Part shown: positions 1-8,571 of the stretch, in pieces
Numbering within the stretch: the first letter of the stretch is position 1
Layout: every line of letters starts with the position of its first letter
DNA from: Paenibacillus sp. JNUCC32
GTDB lineage: Bacteria > Bacillota > Bacilli > Paenibacillales > Paenibacillaceae
Assembly (NCBI RefSeq): GCF_014863545.1
Contig: NZ_CP062260.1
Location: 1,612,001 to 1,676,000, forward strand
DNA: 64,000 bases
Reading direction: 5' to 3'
Program-made: the position numbers and the translations under genes
Notes under the pieces: model-generated
What the model saw: only the letters and a program-made list of their open reading frames with translations
Told to the model about the DNA's origin: nothing
The model's database searches: none

Positions 1-650
1 TGAGCACGCCGTTCTTGTCACGCTACGCCGGGATGACAGGCGATTCCTCCTATCTGGACGAAGCGGCCAGGCAGTTCTTGAGGTACCGGGAGTATCTGTT
101 CATGCCGGAGGAAGGCGTGATGAGCCACGTATTCGATTTCAAATACGGGAAAGCGACCCGAATTCCTTGGGGGCGCGGAAACGGATGGAGCCTGTTCTCC
201 TTATCGGAACTGCTGGAACGTCTGCCGGAGGATCATAAGGACCGGCCTGCGCTGCTTGAGTTTTTCCGTAAATTGTGCGCCGGAATTGCTTCTTATCAGG
301 GGGAGTCAGGACTCTGGAGGCAGGTTATTACCGATTCGGAAGCTTATGAGGAAGCTTCCTGCTCGGCCATGTTCGCCTATGCCTTTGCCAGAGGCGTCCG
401 GTTCGGCTGGCTGGAGGAACCGGCACCTTTTGCCGATGCAGCCGTTCGAGCATGGCAGGGGTTGACCGAGCAGGCCATCGACCGTCACGGCAGCGTGCAC
501 GGAGTGTGCAGCGGATCCCGTTATTCATTCACCGGGGACTATTATAAGCATGATCTGCTCACGGTGGTCAATGACAACCACGGGATCGGGATCATGATGC
601 TGGCGTGCGCGGAGATCATGAAATTGAAAGGCATGCTGAACGGCAAGTAA
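1..650 (+). CDS. GH88/GH105-type unsaturated glycuronyl hydrolase, 3' part
   Basis: This is the C-terminal part of an (alpha/alpha)6-barrel hydrolase that removes unsaturated uronic acid residues from pectin (rhamnogalacturonan) oligosaccharides. The frame is open back to the window edge (first full codon at base 3), so the in-frame TTG at 15 is probably internal and the gene is cut at its 5' end. Family signatures are WGRGNGW, then a GLWRQV stretch, then the SAMFAYAFARGVRFGWL stretch. The last residues read MMLACAEIMKL, a normal C-terminus for the family. It lies directly upstream of the iol operon and its repressor-type dyads. Exact substrate cannot be told from this fragment; YteR/YesR-like enzymes are the nearest kind. 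Confidence 0.85.
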   Translation, partial: STPFLSRYAGMTGDSSYLDEAARQFLRYREYLFMPEEGVMSHVFDFKYGKATRIPWGRGNGWSLFSLSELLERLPEDHKDRPALLEFFRKLCAGIASYQGESGLWRQVITDSEAYEEASCSAMFAYAFARGVRFGWLEEPAPFADAAVRAWQGLTEQAIDRHGSVHGVCSGSRYSFTGDYYKHDLLTVVNDNHGIGIMMLACAEIMKLKGMLNGK

Positions 651-664
651 GGCATACACTTTCA

Positions 665-727
665 TTAAAGCGCTTAACCGTTAACTGGTTAGGCGTTTCG
701 GTACGATGAGTTAAGCGCTTAATTCAT
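665..727. promoter_or_regulatory. iol operator region: two AAGCGCTT dyads
   Basis: Two CG-centred palindromes with the core AAGCGCTT lie 45 bp apart, centred near 671.5 and 716.5. The second sits in a 22-bp near-perfect palindrome (706-727, one mismatched pair) with the perfect core TTAAGCGCTTAA at 711-722. A weaker dyad (TAACC/GGTTA arms) lies between them at 676-692. CG-centred dyads of this kind are typical LacI/CcpA-family operators. The LacI-family gene at the end of the iol operon is the obvious candidate, with two sites allowing looping. CcpA is an alternative, but the outer TG/CA bases of a cre site are absent. Confidence 0.7.
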
Positions 728-777
728 AAATGGCTTTCTTCACAGGATATATTGACGATGAAAAGGAGATGAACCGG

Positions 778-2643
778 TTGACAACGATTCGATTAACGAT
801 GGCACAGGCGCTGCTGAAATTTTTGGATGCACAGTATGTTTCCGTCGATGGGGTAGAGACGAAGTTTGTGCGCGGGGTAATGGGAATCTTCGGCCACGGC
901 AACGTGACCGGCCTTGGCGAGGCTTTGGAACGAAGCGCCGGGGATCTGGTTTATATGCAGGGCAAAAACGAACAGGGCATGGTGCACGCCGCGACGGCGT
1001 ACGCCAAGCAAAAGAACCGGCGGCAAATCTGGGCCTGCACTTCCTCCATCGGACCCGGCGCGCTGAATATGGTCACCGCGGCGGCAACGGCAACCGTGAA
1101 CCGTATTCCGGTACTGCTGCTGCCTGGGGACAACTTTGCCTGCCGCCAGCCTGATCCGGTACTTCAGCAGATCGAAGCCTCGTCGGACTACACCGTATCG
1201 GCCGCCGATGCATTCAAGCCGGTGAGCCGGTACTGGGACCGGATCTCCCGGCCGGAGCAGCTGATCGCGGCGGCCGGGCAGGCGATCCGCGTCTTGACGG
1301 ATCCGGCGGAGACGGGAGCGGTCACCCTCGCGCTGCCGCAGGACGTGCAGGCTGAAGCTTACGATTACCCCGAATCGCTGTTCGAGAAAACCGTGCACGC
1401 CATCGACCGCCGACCGCCTGCGGCAGATGGACTGATGCGGGCGGCGGCGCGGTTTGCAGCAAGCAAGCGGCCGCTCATCATCGCCGGAGGCGGCGTGCAC
1501 TACAGCGAGGCAACCGGGGATTTGGCAGCCTTTGCGGAAGCCTTCGGTATCCCGGTCGCAGAAACGCAGGCCGGTAAAAGCGCGCTTCCCTGGAATCACC
1601 CCCTGAACCTGGGGGCGATGGGCGTAACCGGCTCGCTGGCGGCGAACCGCGCAGCGGCAAAGGCCGATCTGATTATCGGCATCGGCACCCGCTATTCGGA
1701 CTTTACGACGTCCTCCAAATGGGCGTTTCAACGGGAGGACGTATCGTTCCTGAACCTGAACGTCAACAGCGCGGACGGAGCCAAGCTCGGCGGCGAAGCG
1801 CTGATCGCCGATGCGAAGGAAGGGCTGCAGGCACTGAAGGAGATCCTGTCTCAAAAAGGCTATCAAGCCGGGTACGAAAAAGGCGAGCTTGCTGAGCTGA
1901 AAGCCGAGTGGGACAGCGAGGTAGACCGTCTGTACGCTGCGGAGCATCCCGACGGCTTGTCGCAGACGAGGGCGCTCGGCGTCATCAACGAGGTCATCTC
2001 CCCGTCATCGGTCATCGTCTGTGCGGCTGGCAGTCTTCCGGGAGATCTGCACCGGTTATGGAGACCGGCCGAACCGAAAACGTACCACATGGAATATGGT
2101 TTCTCCTGCATGGGATATGAGGTAAGCGGCGCCTTGGGCGTGGCCCTGGCGGAACCGGACCGCGAGGTCTACGCGCTGGTGGGGGACGGCAGTTATTTGA
2201 TGATGCACTCGGAGCTGGTCACCAGCTTGCAGGAAGGCCGCAAGATAACGATACTGCTGTTCGACAACCACGGCTTCCAATGCATTCACAATTTGCAGCG
2301 GAGCAACGGCAGCGACGGCTTCGGCAACGAGTTCCGCCGCCGCGAGGAAGGCACGGGACGACTCACCGGCGATTATCTTCCGATTGATTTTGCCGCCCAC
2401 GCACGCGCGCTAGGGGCTAAAGCCTACAAGGGCCGCACGCCGGCAGAACTGCATGCAGCGCTGCTTCAGGCACGGAAGGAAACGGTGACAACGCTGATCG
2501 AAATTCCGGTCGTTCCGGGAACGAACACCGACGGTTACGAGTCCTGGTGGCGCGTGGAGGTGCCGGAGGTGTCGGCCTCAAGCAAGGTAACCGATGCGCA
2601 GCGCCAGATGGCGGCTCGAAGCAAGGAAGCCAGGCCCTACTAA
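778..2643 (+). CDS. iolD: 3D-(3,5/4)-trihydroxycyclohexane-1,2-dione hydrolase
   Basis: Thiamine-diphosphate enzyme that opens the ring of 3D-trihydroxycyclohexane-1,2-dione to 5-deoxy-glucuronate in myo-inositol catabolism. At 621 residues it has the length of IolD. The cofactor glutamate is in [11 protein letters not shown], and the diphosphate motif begins [13 protein letters not shown] and closes with LLFDN about 25 residues later. Other IolD-like stretches are [15 protein letters not shown] and [10 protein letters not shown] chose TTG at 778 because AAAAGGAG at 761-768 is 9 nt upstream; the ATG at 769 touches the Shine-Dalgarno sequence and the GTT-to-ATG extension back to 730 has none. 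First gene of iolDECAGB, directly downstream of the AAGCGCTT dyads. Confidence 0.95.
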   Translation: MTTIRLTMAQALLKFLDAQYVSVDGVETKFVRGVMGIFGHGNVTGLGEALERSAGDLVYMQGKNEQGMVHAATAYAKQKNRRQIWACTSSIGPGALNMVTAAATATVNRIPVLLLPGDNFACRQPDPVLQQIEASSDYTVSAADAFKPVSRYWDRISRPEQLIAAAGQAIRVLTDPAETGAVTLALPQDVQAEAYDYPESLFEKTVHAIDRRPPAADGLMRAAARFAASKRPLIIAGGGVHYSEATGDLAAFAEAFGIPVAETQAGKSALPWNHPLNLGAMGVTGSLAANRAAAKADLIIGIGTRYSDFTTSSKWAFQREDVSFLNLNVNSADGAKLGGEALIADAKEGLQALKEILSQKGYQAGYEKGELAELKAEWDSEVDRLYAAEHPDGLSQTRALGVINEVISPSSVIVCAAGSLPGDLHRLWRPAEPKTYHMEYGFSCMGYEVSGALGVALAEPDREVYALVGDGSYLMMHSELVTSLQEGRKITILLFDNHGFQCIHNLQRSNGSDGFGNEFRRREEGTGRLTGDYLPIDFAAHARALGAKAYKGRTPAELHAALLQARKETVTTLIEIPVVPGTNTDGYESWWRVEVPEVSASSKVTDAQRQMAARSKEARPY

Positions 2644-2852
2644 GCGGCTGCGCTGAAAGGCCTTTAACTTTATAGCCTAAGGATGTGGTTGATGACCGTC
2701 ATCCAACGCGAAACATCTGCGCCGGAGAAAGGCTGTCAAGGTAGCCCGATAGACGGAAGGCCATGAAGGTGTTCGGGGCAAGAAAGCCGCCTGCTAAGGG
2801 CACTTGAGCAAGGAAGCATGCCCCTACCTCACAAAGCAAAGGAGTGCTGAAA
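2644..2852 (+). ncRNA. Structured spacer between iolD and iolE (possible group II intron remnant)
   Basis: This 209-nt gap is unusually long for the middle of an iol operon. It is dense with short perfect helices: GATGA/TCATC (2691-2703), GCC/GGC (2721-2733), GGCT/AGCC (2731-2746), GGC/GCC (2777-2788) and GGGCA/TGCCC (2798-2823). Loops are rich in GAAA, AAGAAA and AAGGAA, as in large folded RNAs. No convincing reading frame is present. The style resembles domains I-III of a bacterial group II intron upstream of its reading frame, but no clear GUGYG 5' end was found. A leader or processing element for iolE is the alternative. The sequence is seen; the RNA identity is inference. Confidence 0.35.
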
Positions 2853-3767
2853 ATGAGCAACAGGCTGTTTAAGCTTGGGATCCATCCCATCAACTGGGTC
2901 GGCGAGGATGTAAAAGAGCATGGAGACGGCACGGCGTTTGAGACGATTGTGGACGATATTGCGGCTTTGGGGCTGAAAGGCACGGAGATGGGCCGTAAAT
3001 TCCCGAAGGATCCTGCGGTTCTGAAGCGGGAGCTGGATGCCCGCGGTATCCAGCTGGTTTCCCAGTGGAAATCGGTGCTGTTCTCCGATCCCGATTACCG
3101 GAAGCAGGAGCTGGAGGACTACCGCCGGCATGCGGAGTTTCTGGCGGGGTTCGGCAGCAAAGTCATCAGCACGGCGGAGGTAGGCGGCTCGCTGCATTTC
3201 GATCCCCGCCGGACGCCGAATGAGAGCATCGTGCTCCGGTTGGATGACGCCGGATGGGAAAGCCTGGCGGAAGGGCTGAACCAGGCAGGGGAGATTGCGG
3301 CGAGTTACGGCATGAAGCTGGCTTATCATCATCATGGCGGTACGGTTGTGGAGCAGCCTTACGAGGTCGACAGGCTGATGGCCATGACCGACGCTTCGCT
3401 GGTGTCTCTCCTGTACGATACCGGTCATGCCTATTACGGGGGGAACGACCCGCTGGAGCTGCTCCGCAAGCATTATGACCGGATCGCGTATATCCACCTG
3501 AAGGATATCCGGCCTGATGTGCTGGAACAGGCGAGACTGGACAACTGCGATTTCGTAAGCTGCATCCGCAGGGGCGTGTTTACGGTTCCCGGCGATGGAT
3601 GCATCGATTTCGCGCCGATAATCGGAGAGCTCGTTGAACGCGGCTATGACGGCTGGGCGATGCTGGAGGGTGAGCAGGATCCGGTGCTGCATCCGGCCAA
3701 GGAGTACGCTCAACGGGCGATTGAATACTTGGACAGCTTGGACGGACTGAAGAAGATACAGGGTTGA
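2853..3767 (+). CDS. iolE: Inosose dehydratase
   Basis: Removes water from scyllo-inosose (2-keto-myo-inositol) to give 3D-trihydroxycyclohexane-1,2-dione, the IolD substrate. The 304-residue protein is a TIM-barrel AP-endonuclease-2-like sugar enzyme; characteristic stretches are LGIHPINWVGED near the N-terminus, LAYHHHGGTVVE, LYDTGHAYYGG and YIHLKDIRPDV, which carry the metal-binding Glu/Asp/His residues of the family. ATG at 2853 is 8 nt after AAAGGAG (2838-2844), and is better than the in-frame GTG at 2844, which lies inside the Shine-Dalgarno sequence. It is flanked on both sides by long structured spacers, unlike the tight spacing downstream in this operon. Confidence 0.94.
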   Translation: MSNRLFKLGIHPINWVGEDVKEHGDGTAFETIVDDIAALGLKGTEMGRKFPKDPAVLKRELDARGIQLVSQWKSVLFSDPDYRKQELEDYRRHAEFLAGFGSKVISTAEVGGSLHFDPRRTPNESIVLRLDDAGWESLAEGLNQAGEIAASYGMKLAYHHHGGTVVEQPYEVDRLMAMTDASLVSLLYDTGHAYYGGNDPLELLRKHYDRIAYIHLKDIRPDVLEQARLDNCDFVSCIRRGVFTVPGDGCIDFAPIIGELVERGYDGWAMLEGEQDPVLHPAKEYAQRAIEYLDSLDGLKKIQG

Positions 3768-4017
3768 AGTCCACCTCTCGAGGGTCGAGCTTGGCTCAAG
3801 GCGACATGACTCCCGTTTGGGGAGGAATCGTAACTTACTCATCCCCCAGTAACGAACTCAAATGTGAGTGGCTTGAGCGGGGAGTATTTACCGTTTGGAA
3901 GTTTTTAACTGAAAGTATTACGAGCTGTAAGCGATACGGTCCATAGAAGAGCGGAGCCATGGAGTCAGAATCATATGGTTGCTCGGCCAGGGCCGATCCG
4001 AACGAGGAGGTTTATCC
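3768..4017 (+). ncRNA. Structured spacer between iolE and iolC (possible group II intron 3' remnant)
   Basis: A 250-nt gene-free stretch with several perfect hairpins: CTCGA/TCGAG (3777-3789), GAGC/GCTC (3787-3797), ACTCA/TGAGT (3856-3869) and CGGCC/GGCCG (3984-3995), plus a GGGG/CCCC pairing across 3820-3847. The run ending GGCTTGAGC near 3879 resembles, from memory, sequence just before domain V of group II introns, and a short GAGCTGTA...TACGGTCC pairing follows at 3921-3942, but a full 34-nt domain V is not present. It ends with the iolC Shine-Dalgarno sequence. Together with the spacer before iolE it may be the other half of a decayed intron. Confidence 0.3.
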
Positions 4018-5031
4018 ATGAGTGAAATCACGTTCAATAACGAAAAACCGATGGATTTCGTGGCCGTGGGCAGACTGTGCATCGACCTGAACGCCAATGA
4101 GATTAACCGGCCGATGGAAGAGACGAGCACGTTTACCAAATATGTGGGCGGATCCCCCGCCAATATCTGTATCGGGATGGCCCGCCTGGGCCTGAATACA
4201 GGCTTCATCGGCAAGGTGGCGGACGATCAGATGGGGCGTTTTATTACCAAATATCTGGAGGATAACGGGATTGCGACGAACGGCGTCTCCACCGACCACA
4301 CGCGGGCCGTAACGGGTCTGGCTTTTACCGAGATCAAGAGCCCGAGTGACTGCAGCATTCTGATGTATCGGGACAACGCCGCGGACTTGCTGCTGGAGAC
4401 GGGGGAAGTGAGCGAGGAGCTGATCGCATCCGCCAAAATGGTACTCATCTCCGGGACCGCGCTCGCGGCCAGCCCCTCCCGGGAAGCCGTGTTTCTGGCT
4501 CTGGACTATGCCAAGCGCCACGGCGCCGTGATCGCGTTCGACCTCGATTACCGTCCGTACACCTGGAAATCCCCGCAGGAGACGGCAACCTATTACAATT
4601 TAGCGGCGGAAAAATGCGACATTGTCCTCGGCACGCGCGAGGAGTTCGATATGATGGAGCAGTTCGGCGGCAACCCGGAACGAAGCGACCGCGTCACGGC
4701 TGCCAATTGGTTTGATTACAGGGCCAAAATCGTCATTATCAAGCACGGCAAGGAGGGGTCCATCGCTTATACCCCCGGCGGTGCCAGCCATACGGCCCAA
4801 AGCTTTCCGGCGAAGGTCATCAAGACGTTCGGAGCGGGGGATTCGTATGCCGCCGGCCTCCTGTACGGCCTGATGCAGGGCTGGGCCATCGAACGCTGCA
4901 TGGAGTTCGGAAGTGCTGCAGCGAGCATCGTCATCTCCAGCCACAGCTGCTCCGATGCGATGCCGACAAGCGCCGCCGTTCTCGATTATATCGAGCGCTG
5001 CAAGCGAGGCGAAATTACCGCCAATTCTTGA
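4018..5031 (+). CDS. iolC: 5-dehydro-2-deoxygluconokinase
   Basis: PfkB-family sugar kinase that phosphorylates 5-dehydro-2-deoxy-gluconate (DKG) to DKG 6-phosphate in inositol catabolism. The 337-residue protein shows the PfkB N-terminal signature (YVGGSPANICIGMARLG near residue 43) and the C-terminal ATP/catalytic motif KTFGAGDSYAAGLLYGL, whose Asp is the catalytic base. FDLDYRPYTW is typical of IolC. ATG at 4018 follows GAGGAGG at 4002-4008 by 9 nt; the ORF could extend 13 codons upstream but without a ribosome binding site. Separated from iolA by 52 nt. Confidence 0.95.
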   Translation: MSEITFNNEKPMDFVAVGRLCIDLNANEINRPMEETSTFTKYVGGSPANICIGMARLGLNTGFIGKVADDQMGRFITKYLEDNGIATNGVSTDHTRAVTGLAFTEIKSPSDCSILMYRDNAADLLLETGEVSEELIASAKMVLISGTALAASPSREAVFLALDYAKRHGAVIAFDLDYRPYTWKSPQETATYYNLAAEKCDIVLGTREEFDMMEQFGGNPERSDRVTAANWFDYRAKIVIIKHGKEGSIAYTPGGASHTAQSFPAKVIKTFGAGDSYAAGLLYGLMQGWAIERCMEFGSAAASIVISSHSCSDAMPTSAAVLDYIERCKRGEITANS

Positions 5032-5083
5032 AGGAGCATTCATTATTTTATTCTGACTGATTCATCGAAAGGAGCCAACGCGT

Positions 5084-6529
5084 ATGACGCAAATCCTGAA
5101 CAATTATATCGGCGGAGAATTCGTGCCATCCCGATCGGAACGCAGCGATCCGGTCTACAACCCGGCGACGGAAGAAATCCTTGCTTACGTTCCGCTTTCC
5201 ACCAAGGAGGATGTGGACCAGGCGGTGCAGGCCGCCGCCAAAGCTGGACGCGACTGGGCCAAGACCGCCGTGCCGCGACGCGCGCGGATTCTGTTCAAGT
5301 ATCAGCAGCTGCTCGTGGAGCACTGGGAGGAGCTGGCACGCCTGATTACGGCGGAGAACGGCAAAAGCTATGCCGAAGCCTACGGCGAAGTCCAGCGCGG
5401 CATCGAATGCGTCGAGTTTGCCGCAGGCGCGCCGACGCTGATGATGGGCAAACAGCTTCCGGACATCGCCACCCATTTGGAATCCGGCATGTACCGGTAT
5501 CCGGTCGGCGTTGTGGCCGGCATCACGCCGTTCAATTTTCCGATGATGGTGCCATGCTGGATGTTTCCGCTCGCCATCGCTTGCGGCAACGCGTTCGTGC
5601 TGAAGCCTTCGGAACGTACGCCGCTCCTGGCTCAGCGCCTGGCAGAGCTGTTCTCGGAAGCGGGCCTGCCGGACGGCGTCCTGAACCTCGTTCACGGCGC
5701 CCATGATGTAGTCAACGCTTTGCTGGAGCATCCCGGCATCGCCGCCGTGTCCTTCGTCGGCTCCCAACCGGTGGCGGAGCATGTGTACAAAACCGCTTCT
5801 TCCCATGGCAAGCGCGTGCAGGCCTTGGCCGGAGCAAAAAACCACAGCATCGTGATGCCGACAGCCGATTTGGACGCCGCTGTCACCCAGATCGTCAGCG
5901 CTGCCTTCGGCTCTGCCGGTGAGCGCTGCATGGCCTGCTCCGTGGTGGTGGCCGTAGGGGACGTAGCCGAACCGCTGATCGCGAAGCTGAAGCAGGCGGC
6001 CGATGAAATCTCCATCGGCAACGGAGCGGACGAAGGCGTCTTCCTGGGGCCGGTGATCCGGCAAGCCCACAAGGAGCGCACGCTCTTTTATATCGAAGCG
6101 GGCGAGCGGGAAGGAGCGAAGCTGATTCGTGACGGCCGCGCGGACGAGGCCGTGAACGGGGCCGGATATTTCGTCGGACCGACGATTTTCGATGAAGTGA
6201 CAAGCGAAATGAAGATTTGGAAGGACGAAATTTTCGCCCCGGTGTTGTCCATCATGCGGGCGGAAACGCTGGAGGAAGCAATTCAAATCTCCAACCGCTC
6301 GGACTTCGCGAACGGGGCCTGCCTGTTCACGCAGGACGGCAGCGATGTGCGCCAGTTCCGCGAACATATCGATGCCGGCATGCTGGGCGTAAACCTCGGC
6401 GTTCCTGCGCCGATGGCTTTCTTTCCGTTCTCCGGCTGGAAAAACTCCTTCTATGGAGACCTGCATGCCAACGGCACGGACGGCGTGGAATTCTATACCC
6501 GCAAAAAAATGGTGACGGCGCGCTGGTAG
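5084..6529 (+). CDS. iolA: (Methyl)malonate-semialdehyde dehydrogenase, CoA-acylating
   Basis: NAD-dependent aldehyde dehydrogenase (481 residues) converting malonic semialdehyde to acetyl-CoA and CO2, the last step of the inositol pathway; it also acts on methylmalonate semialdehyde. Seen: the mmsA-type stretch [19 protein letters not shown], the NAD-fold VSFVGSQPV segment, and the catalytic cysteine in [11 protein letters not shown]. The C-terminal [21 protein letters not shown] stretch is MmsA-like. Start ATG has GAAAGGAG 8-9 nt upstream. Followed by iolG after 24 nt, so co-transcribed. Confidence 0.95.
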   Translation: MTQILNNYIGGEFVPSRSERSDPVYNPATEEILAYVPLSTKEDVDQAVQAAAKAGRDWAKTAVPRRARILFKYQQLLVEHWEELARLITAENGKSYAEAYGEVQRGIECVEFAAGAPTLMMGKQLPDIATHLESGMYRYPVGVVAGITPFNFPMMVPCWMFPLAIACGNAFVLKPSERTPLLAQRLAELFSEAGLPDGVLNLVHGAHDVVNALLEHPGIAAVSFVGSQPVAEHVYKTASSHGKRVQALAGAKNHSIVMPTADLDAAVTQIVSAAFGSAGERCMACSVVVAVGDVAEPLIAKLKQAADEISIGNGADEGVFLGPVIRQAHKERTLFYIEAGEREGAKLIRDGRADEAVNGAGYFVGPTIFDEVTSEMKIWKDEIFAPVLSIMRAETLEEAIQISNRSDFANGACLFTQDGSDVRQFREHIDAGMLGVNLGVPAPMAFFPFSGWKNSFYGDLHANGTDGVEFYTRKKMVTARW

Positions 6530-6553
6530 CCCTGAAGCAGAGGAGACGTTCAT

Positions 6554-7585
6554 ATGAAAACCATTCATATCGGAATCATCGGTGCCGGACGAATCGGCAA
6601 AATCCATGCGGATAACCTGCTGCGCATCCCCGGCGCGAAAATTTCGGCCATCGGCGACCTGTTCGCCGGCGATGAGCTGCGTGCCTGGGCGGCGTCGCGG
6701 GGCATCCCCGTCGTCACAAACAACAGCATCGAAATCTTGGAAAGCCCGGATATCGATGCCGTGTTGATCTGCTCCTCGACGGATACGCATGTCCCGTTCA
6801 TTAAGCAGGCCGCCGCAAACGGCAAGCATATTTTCTGCGAGAAGCCGGTCAGTTTGAGCGTGGACCAGACCCTCGAAGCGCTGGCGGCCGTAAAAGCGGC
6901 AGGCGTTAGCCTGCAGATCGGCTTCAACCGCAGGTTCGACCACAACTTCAGACGCGTTCGGGAGATTGTATCCGAGGGAAGGATCGGGGAACCGCATCTG
7001 ATCAAGATCACCTCGCGCGATCCGAACCCGCCGCATCCGGAATATATTAAAGGTTCCGGCGGCCTGTTTATGGATATGGCGATTCATGATTTTGACATCG
7101 CCCGTTACCTATCGGGCAGCGAGGTGGTCGAGGTGTTTGCCCAAGGCGCGGTGCTGGTGGACCCCGCCATCGGCGAGCAGGGCGATATTGACACAGCCGT
7201 GACGATGCTTCGGTTTGAAAACGGCGCGCTCGGCGTCATCGACAACAGCCGCCAAGCCGTCTACGGGTATGATCAGCGGGTGGAGGTATTCGGCTCCGGC
7301 GGCAGCGTGACCGCCGACAACGATTATCCGAGCACCACGGTGGTCAGCGGCCCGGAAGGCGTCACCCGTGACAAGCCGTTGTATTTCTTTCTGGAACGGT
7401 ACACGGAAGCGTACATGAACGAGGCGAAGCAGTTTATCGAAAGCCTTCAGAACGGCACGCCAGTGCCGGTTAACGGTCACGACGGCCTGCAGGCGGAGCT
7501 GATTGCGCTGGCGGCTAAACGCTCGCTGGAACAGGGCCGTCCGGTGAAGCTGGCCGAGCTGACCGCCGGTACTTCAGTGGGTTAA
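6554..7585 (+). CDS. iolG: Inositol 2-dehydrogenase
   Basis: Gfo/Idh/MocA-family NAD-dependent enzyme oxidising myo-inositol (and often D-chiro-inositol) to 2-keto-myo-inositol, the first step of the pathway. The N-terminal Rossmann motif is GIIGAGRIGKIHADNL, followed by the family EKPVS lysine motif near residue 97 and the catalytic-type GGLFMDMAIHDFDIARYL stretch (Asp/His). Length 343 residues agrees with IolG. Start has GAGGAG about 8 nt upstream. Placed late in the operon (fifth gene) although it acts first. Confidence 0.94.
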   Translation: MKTIHIGIIGAGRIGKIHADNLLRIPGAKISAIGDLFAGDELRAWAASRGIPVVTNNSIEILESPDIDAVLICSSTDTHVPFIKQAAANGKHIFCEKPVSLSVDQTLEALAAVKAAGVSLQIGFNRRFDHNFRRVREIVSEGRIGEPHLIKITSRDPNPPHPEYIKGSGGLFMDMAIHDFDIARYLSGSEVVEVFAQGAVLVDPAIGEQGDIDTAVTMLRFENGALGVIDNSRQAVYGYDQRVEVFGSGGSVTADNDYPSTTVVSGPEGVTRDKPLYFFLERYTEAYMNEAKQFIESLQNGTPVPVNGHDGLQAELIALAAKRSLEQGRPVKLAELTAGTSVG

Positions 7586-7634
7586 TAGCTTCGTGATTAT
7601 CAGATCTGATCCACGACAAAGGAGGAGAAAGACC

Positions 7635-8435
7635 ATGCCGAACTTCATTGTACCCGCAACGACTCCGGACCGGGAGGGATGCGTGCTGTCGATTACGCCG
7701 CAGACGGCAGGATGGGAGTACGTAGGCTTCCAGGTTTTCCGTTTGAGCGAAGGCCAGACGCTGAGCCGGGCCACGGGAGATCAGGAGGCGGCCCTTGTTC
7801 TGCTGTCCGGGCGGGCCGACGTGAAGGCCGCGGGAGAAGGCTGGGACAACATTGGCAAACGCATGAGCGTGTTCGAAAAGACGCCCCCCTTTACCGTTTA
7901 TGTGCCTTCGAAACAGCAATATGAGGTCAAGGCTCTTACTGAAACGGAGCTGGCGGTGTGCCTTGCCCCGGGGCAAGGGAATCATCGGGCACGTCTGATT
8001 GAGCCGCAGGATGTGGGCGTCGAGAACCGGGGCAGCGGCAGCATGTCGCGCCTGGTGCACAATATTCTGCCGGAGCAAAAGCCGGCCGACAGTTTGCTGG
8101 TGGTCGAGGTGTTCACGGACGGAGGCAACTGGTCCAGTTACCCGCCCCACAAGCATGACCGCGACGAGCTGCCGGAGGAGTCGCTGCTGGAGGAAACCTA
8201 CTATTTCCGGATTGAGCCGGAGCAGGGGTTTGCCGTGCAGCGGGTCTACACGGATGACCGGTCGCTGAACGAAACGATGGCGGTCAAAGACGGCGAGGCC
8301 GTGATGGTCCCTGAAGGCTACCATCCGGTTTCCGCCCCTCCGGGTTATGACGTATATTACCTGAACGTCATGGCAGGTCCGAAGCGAATATGGAAATTCC
8401 GCAACGACCCGGATCATGACTGGCTGATGAGATAA
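7635..8435 (+). CDS. iolB: 5-deoxy-glucuronate isomerase
   Basis: Cupin-type isomerase (266 residues) converting 5-deoxy-glucuronic acid, the IolD product, to 5-dehydro-2-deoxy-gluconate, the IolC substrate. Supporting stretches are WSSYPPHKHDRDELPEES, which holds the His and Glu metal ligands, YYFRIEPEQGFAVQRVYTD, and the EGYHPVSAPPGYDVYYLNVM C-terminal cupin strand. I chose ATG at 7635 because AAAGGAGGAG lies immediately upstream; the ORF could start at 7593 without such support. Last enzyme gene of the operon. Confidence 0.95.
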   Translation: MPNFIVPATTPDREGCVLSITPQTAGWEYVGFQVFRLSEGQTLSRATGDQEAALVLLSGRADVKAAGEGWDNIGKRMSVFEKTPPFTVYVPSKQQYEVKALTETELAVCLAPGQGNHRARLIEPQDVGVENRGSGSMSRLVHNILPEQKPADSLLVVEVFTDGGNWSSYPPHKHDRDELPEESLLEETYYFRIEPEQGFAVQRVYTDDRSLNETMAVKDGEAVMVPEGYHPVSAPPGYDVYYLNVMAGPKRIWKFRNDPDHDWLMR

Positions 8436-8571
8436 AGTCAGATAAGATCCAGGCAAGGGTTCTTGATTGAATGTTTGCAGGCGGCATTAACGATAAATCG
8501 GCCTTGCGCTAAAAGAGAGGAAGGCGCATAATAAATTGAAATTCCAAAATTAAACAAATGGAGCACAAGGG

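Noticed and set aside
665..727. CcpA cre sites before iolD
   Set aside because: Core AAGCGCTT fits, but the TG/CA outer bases of a cre consensus are missing; kept only as an alternative.
793..1947. Long antisense frame (384 residues) opposite iolD
   Set aside because: Shadow of the high-GC third-codon pattern of iolD; no ribosome binding site or recognisable product.
2829..3842. 337-residue antisense frame opposite iolE
   Set aside because: Shadow of iolE, no ribosome binding site.
5048..7087. 679-residue antisense frame across iolA and iolG
   Set aside because: Spans two well-supported genes on the other strand, Arg/His/Gly-rich translation typical of a shadow frame.
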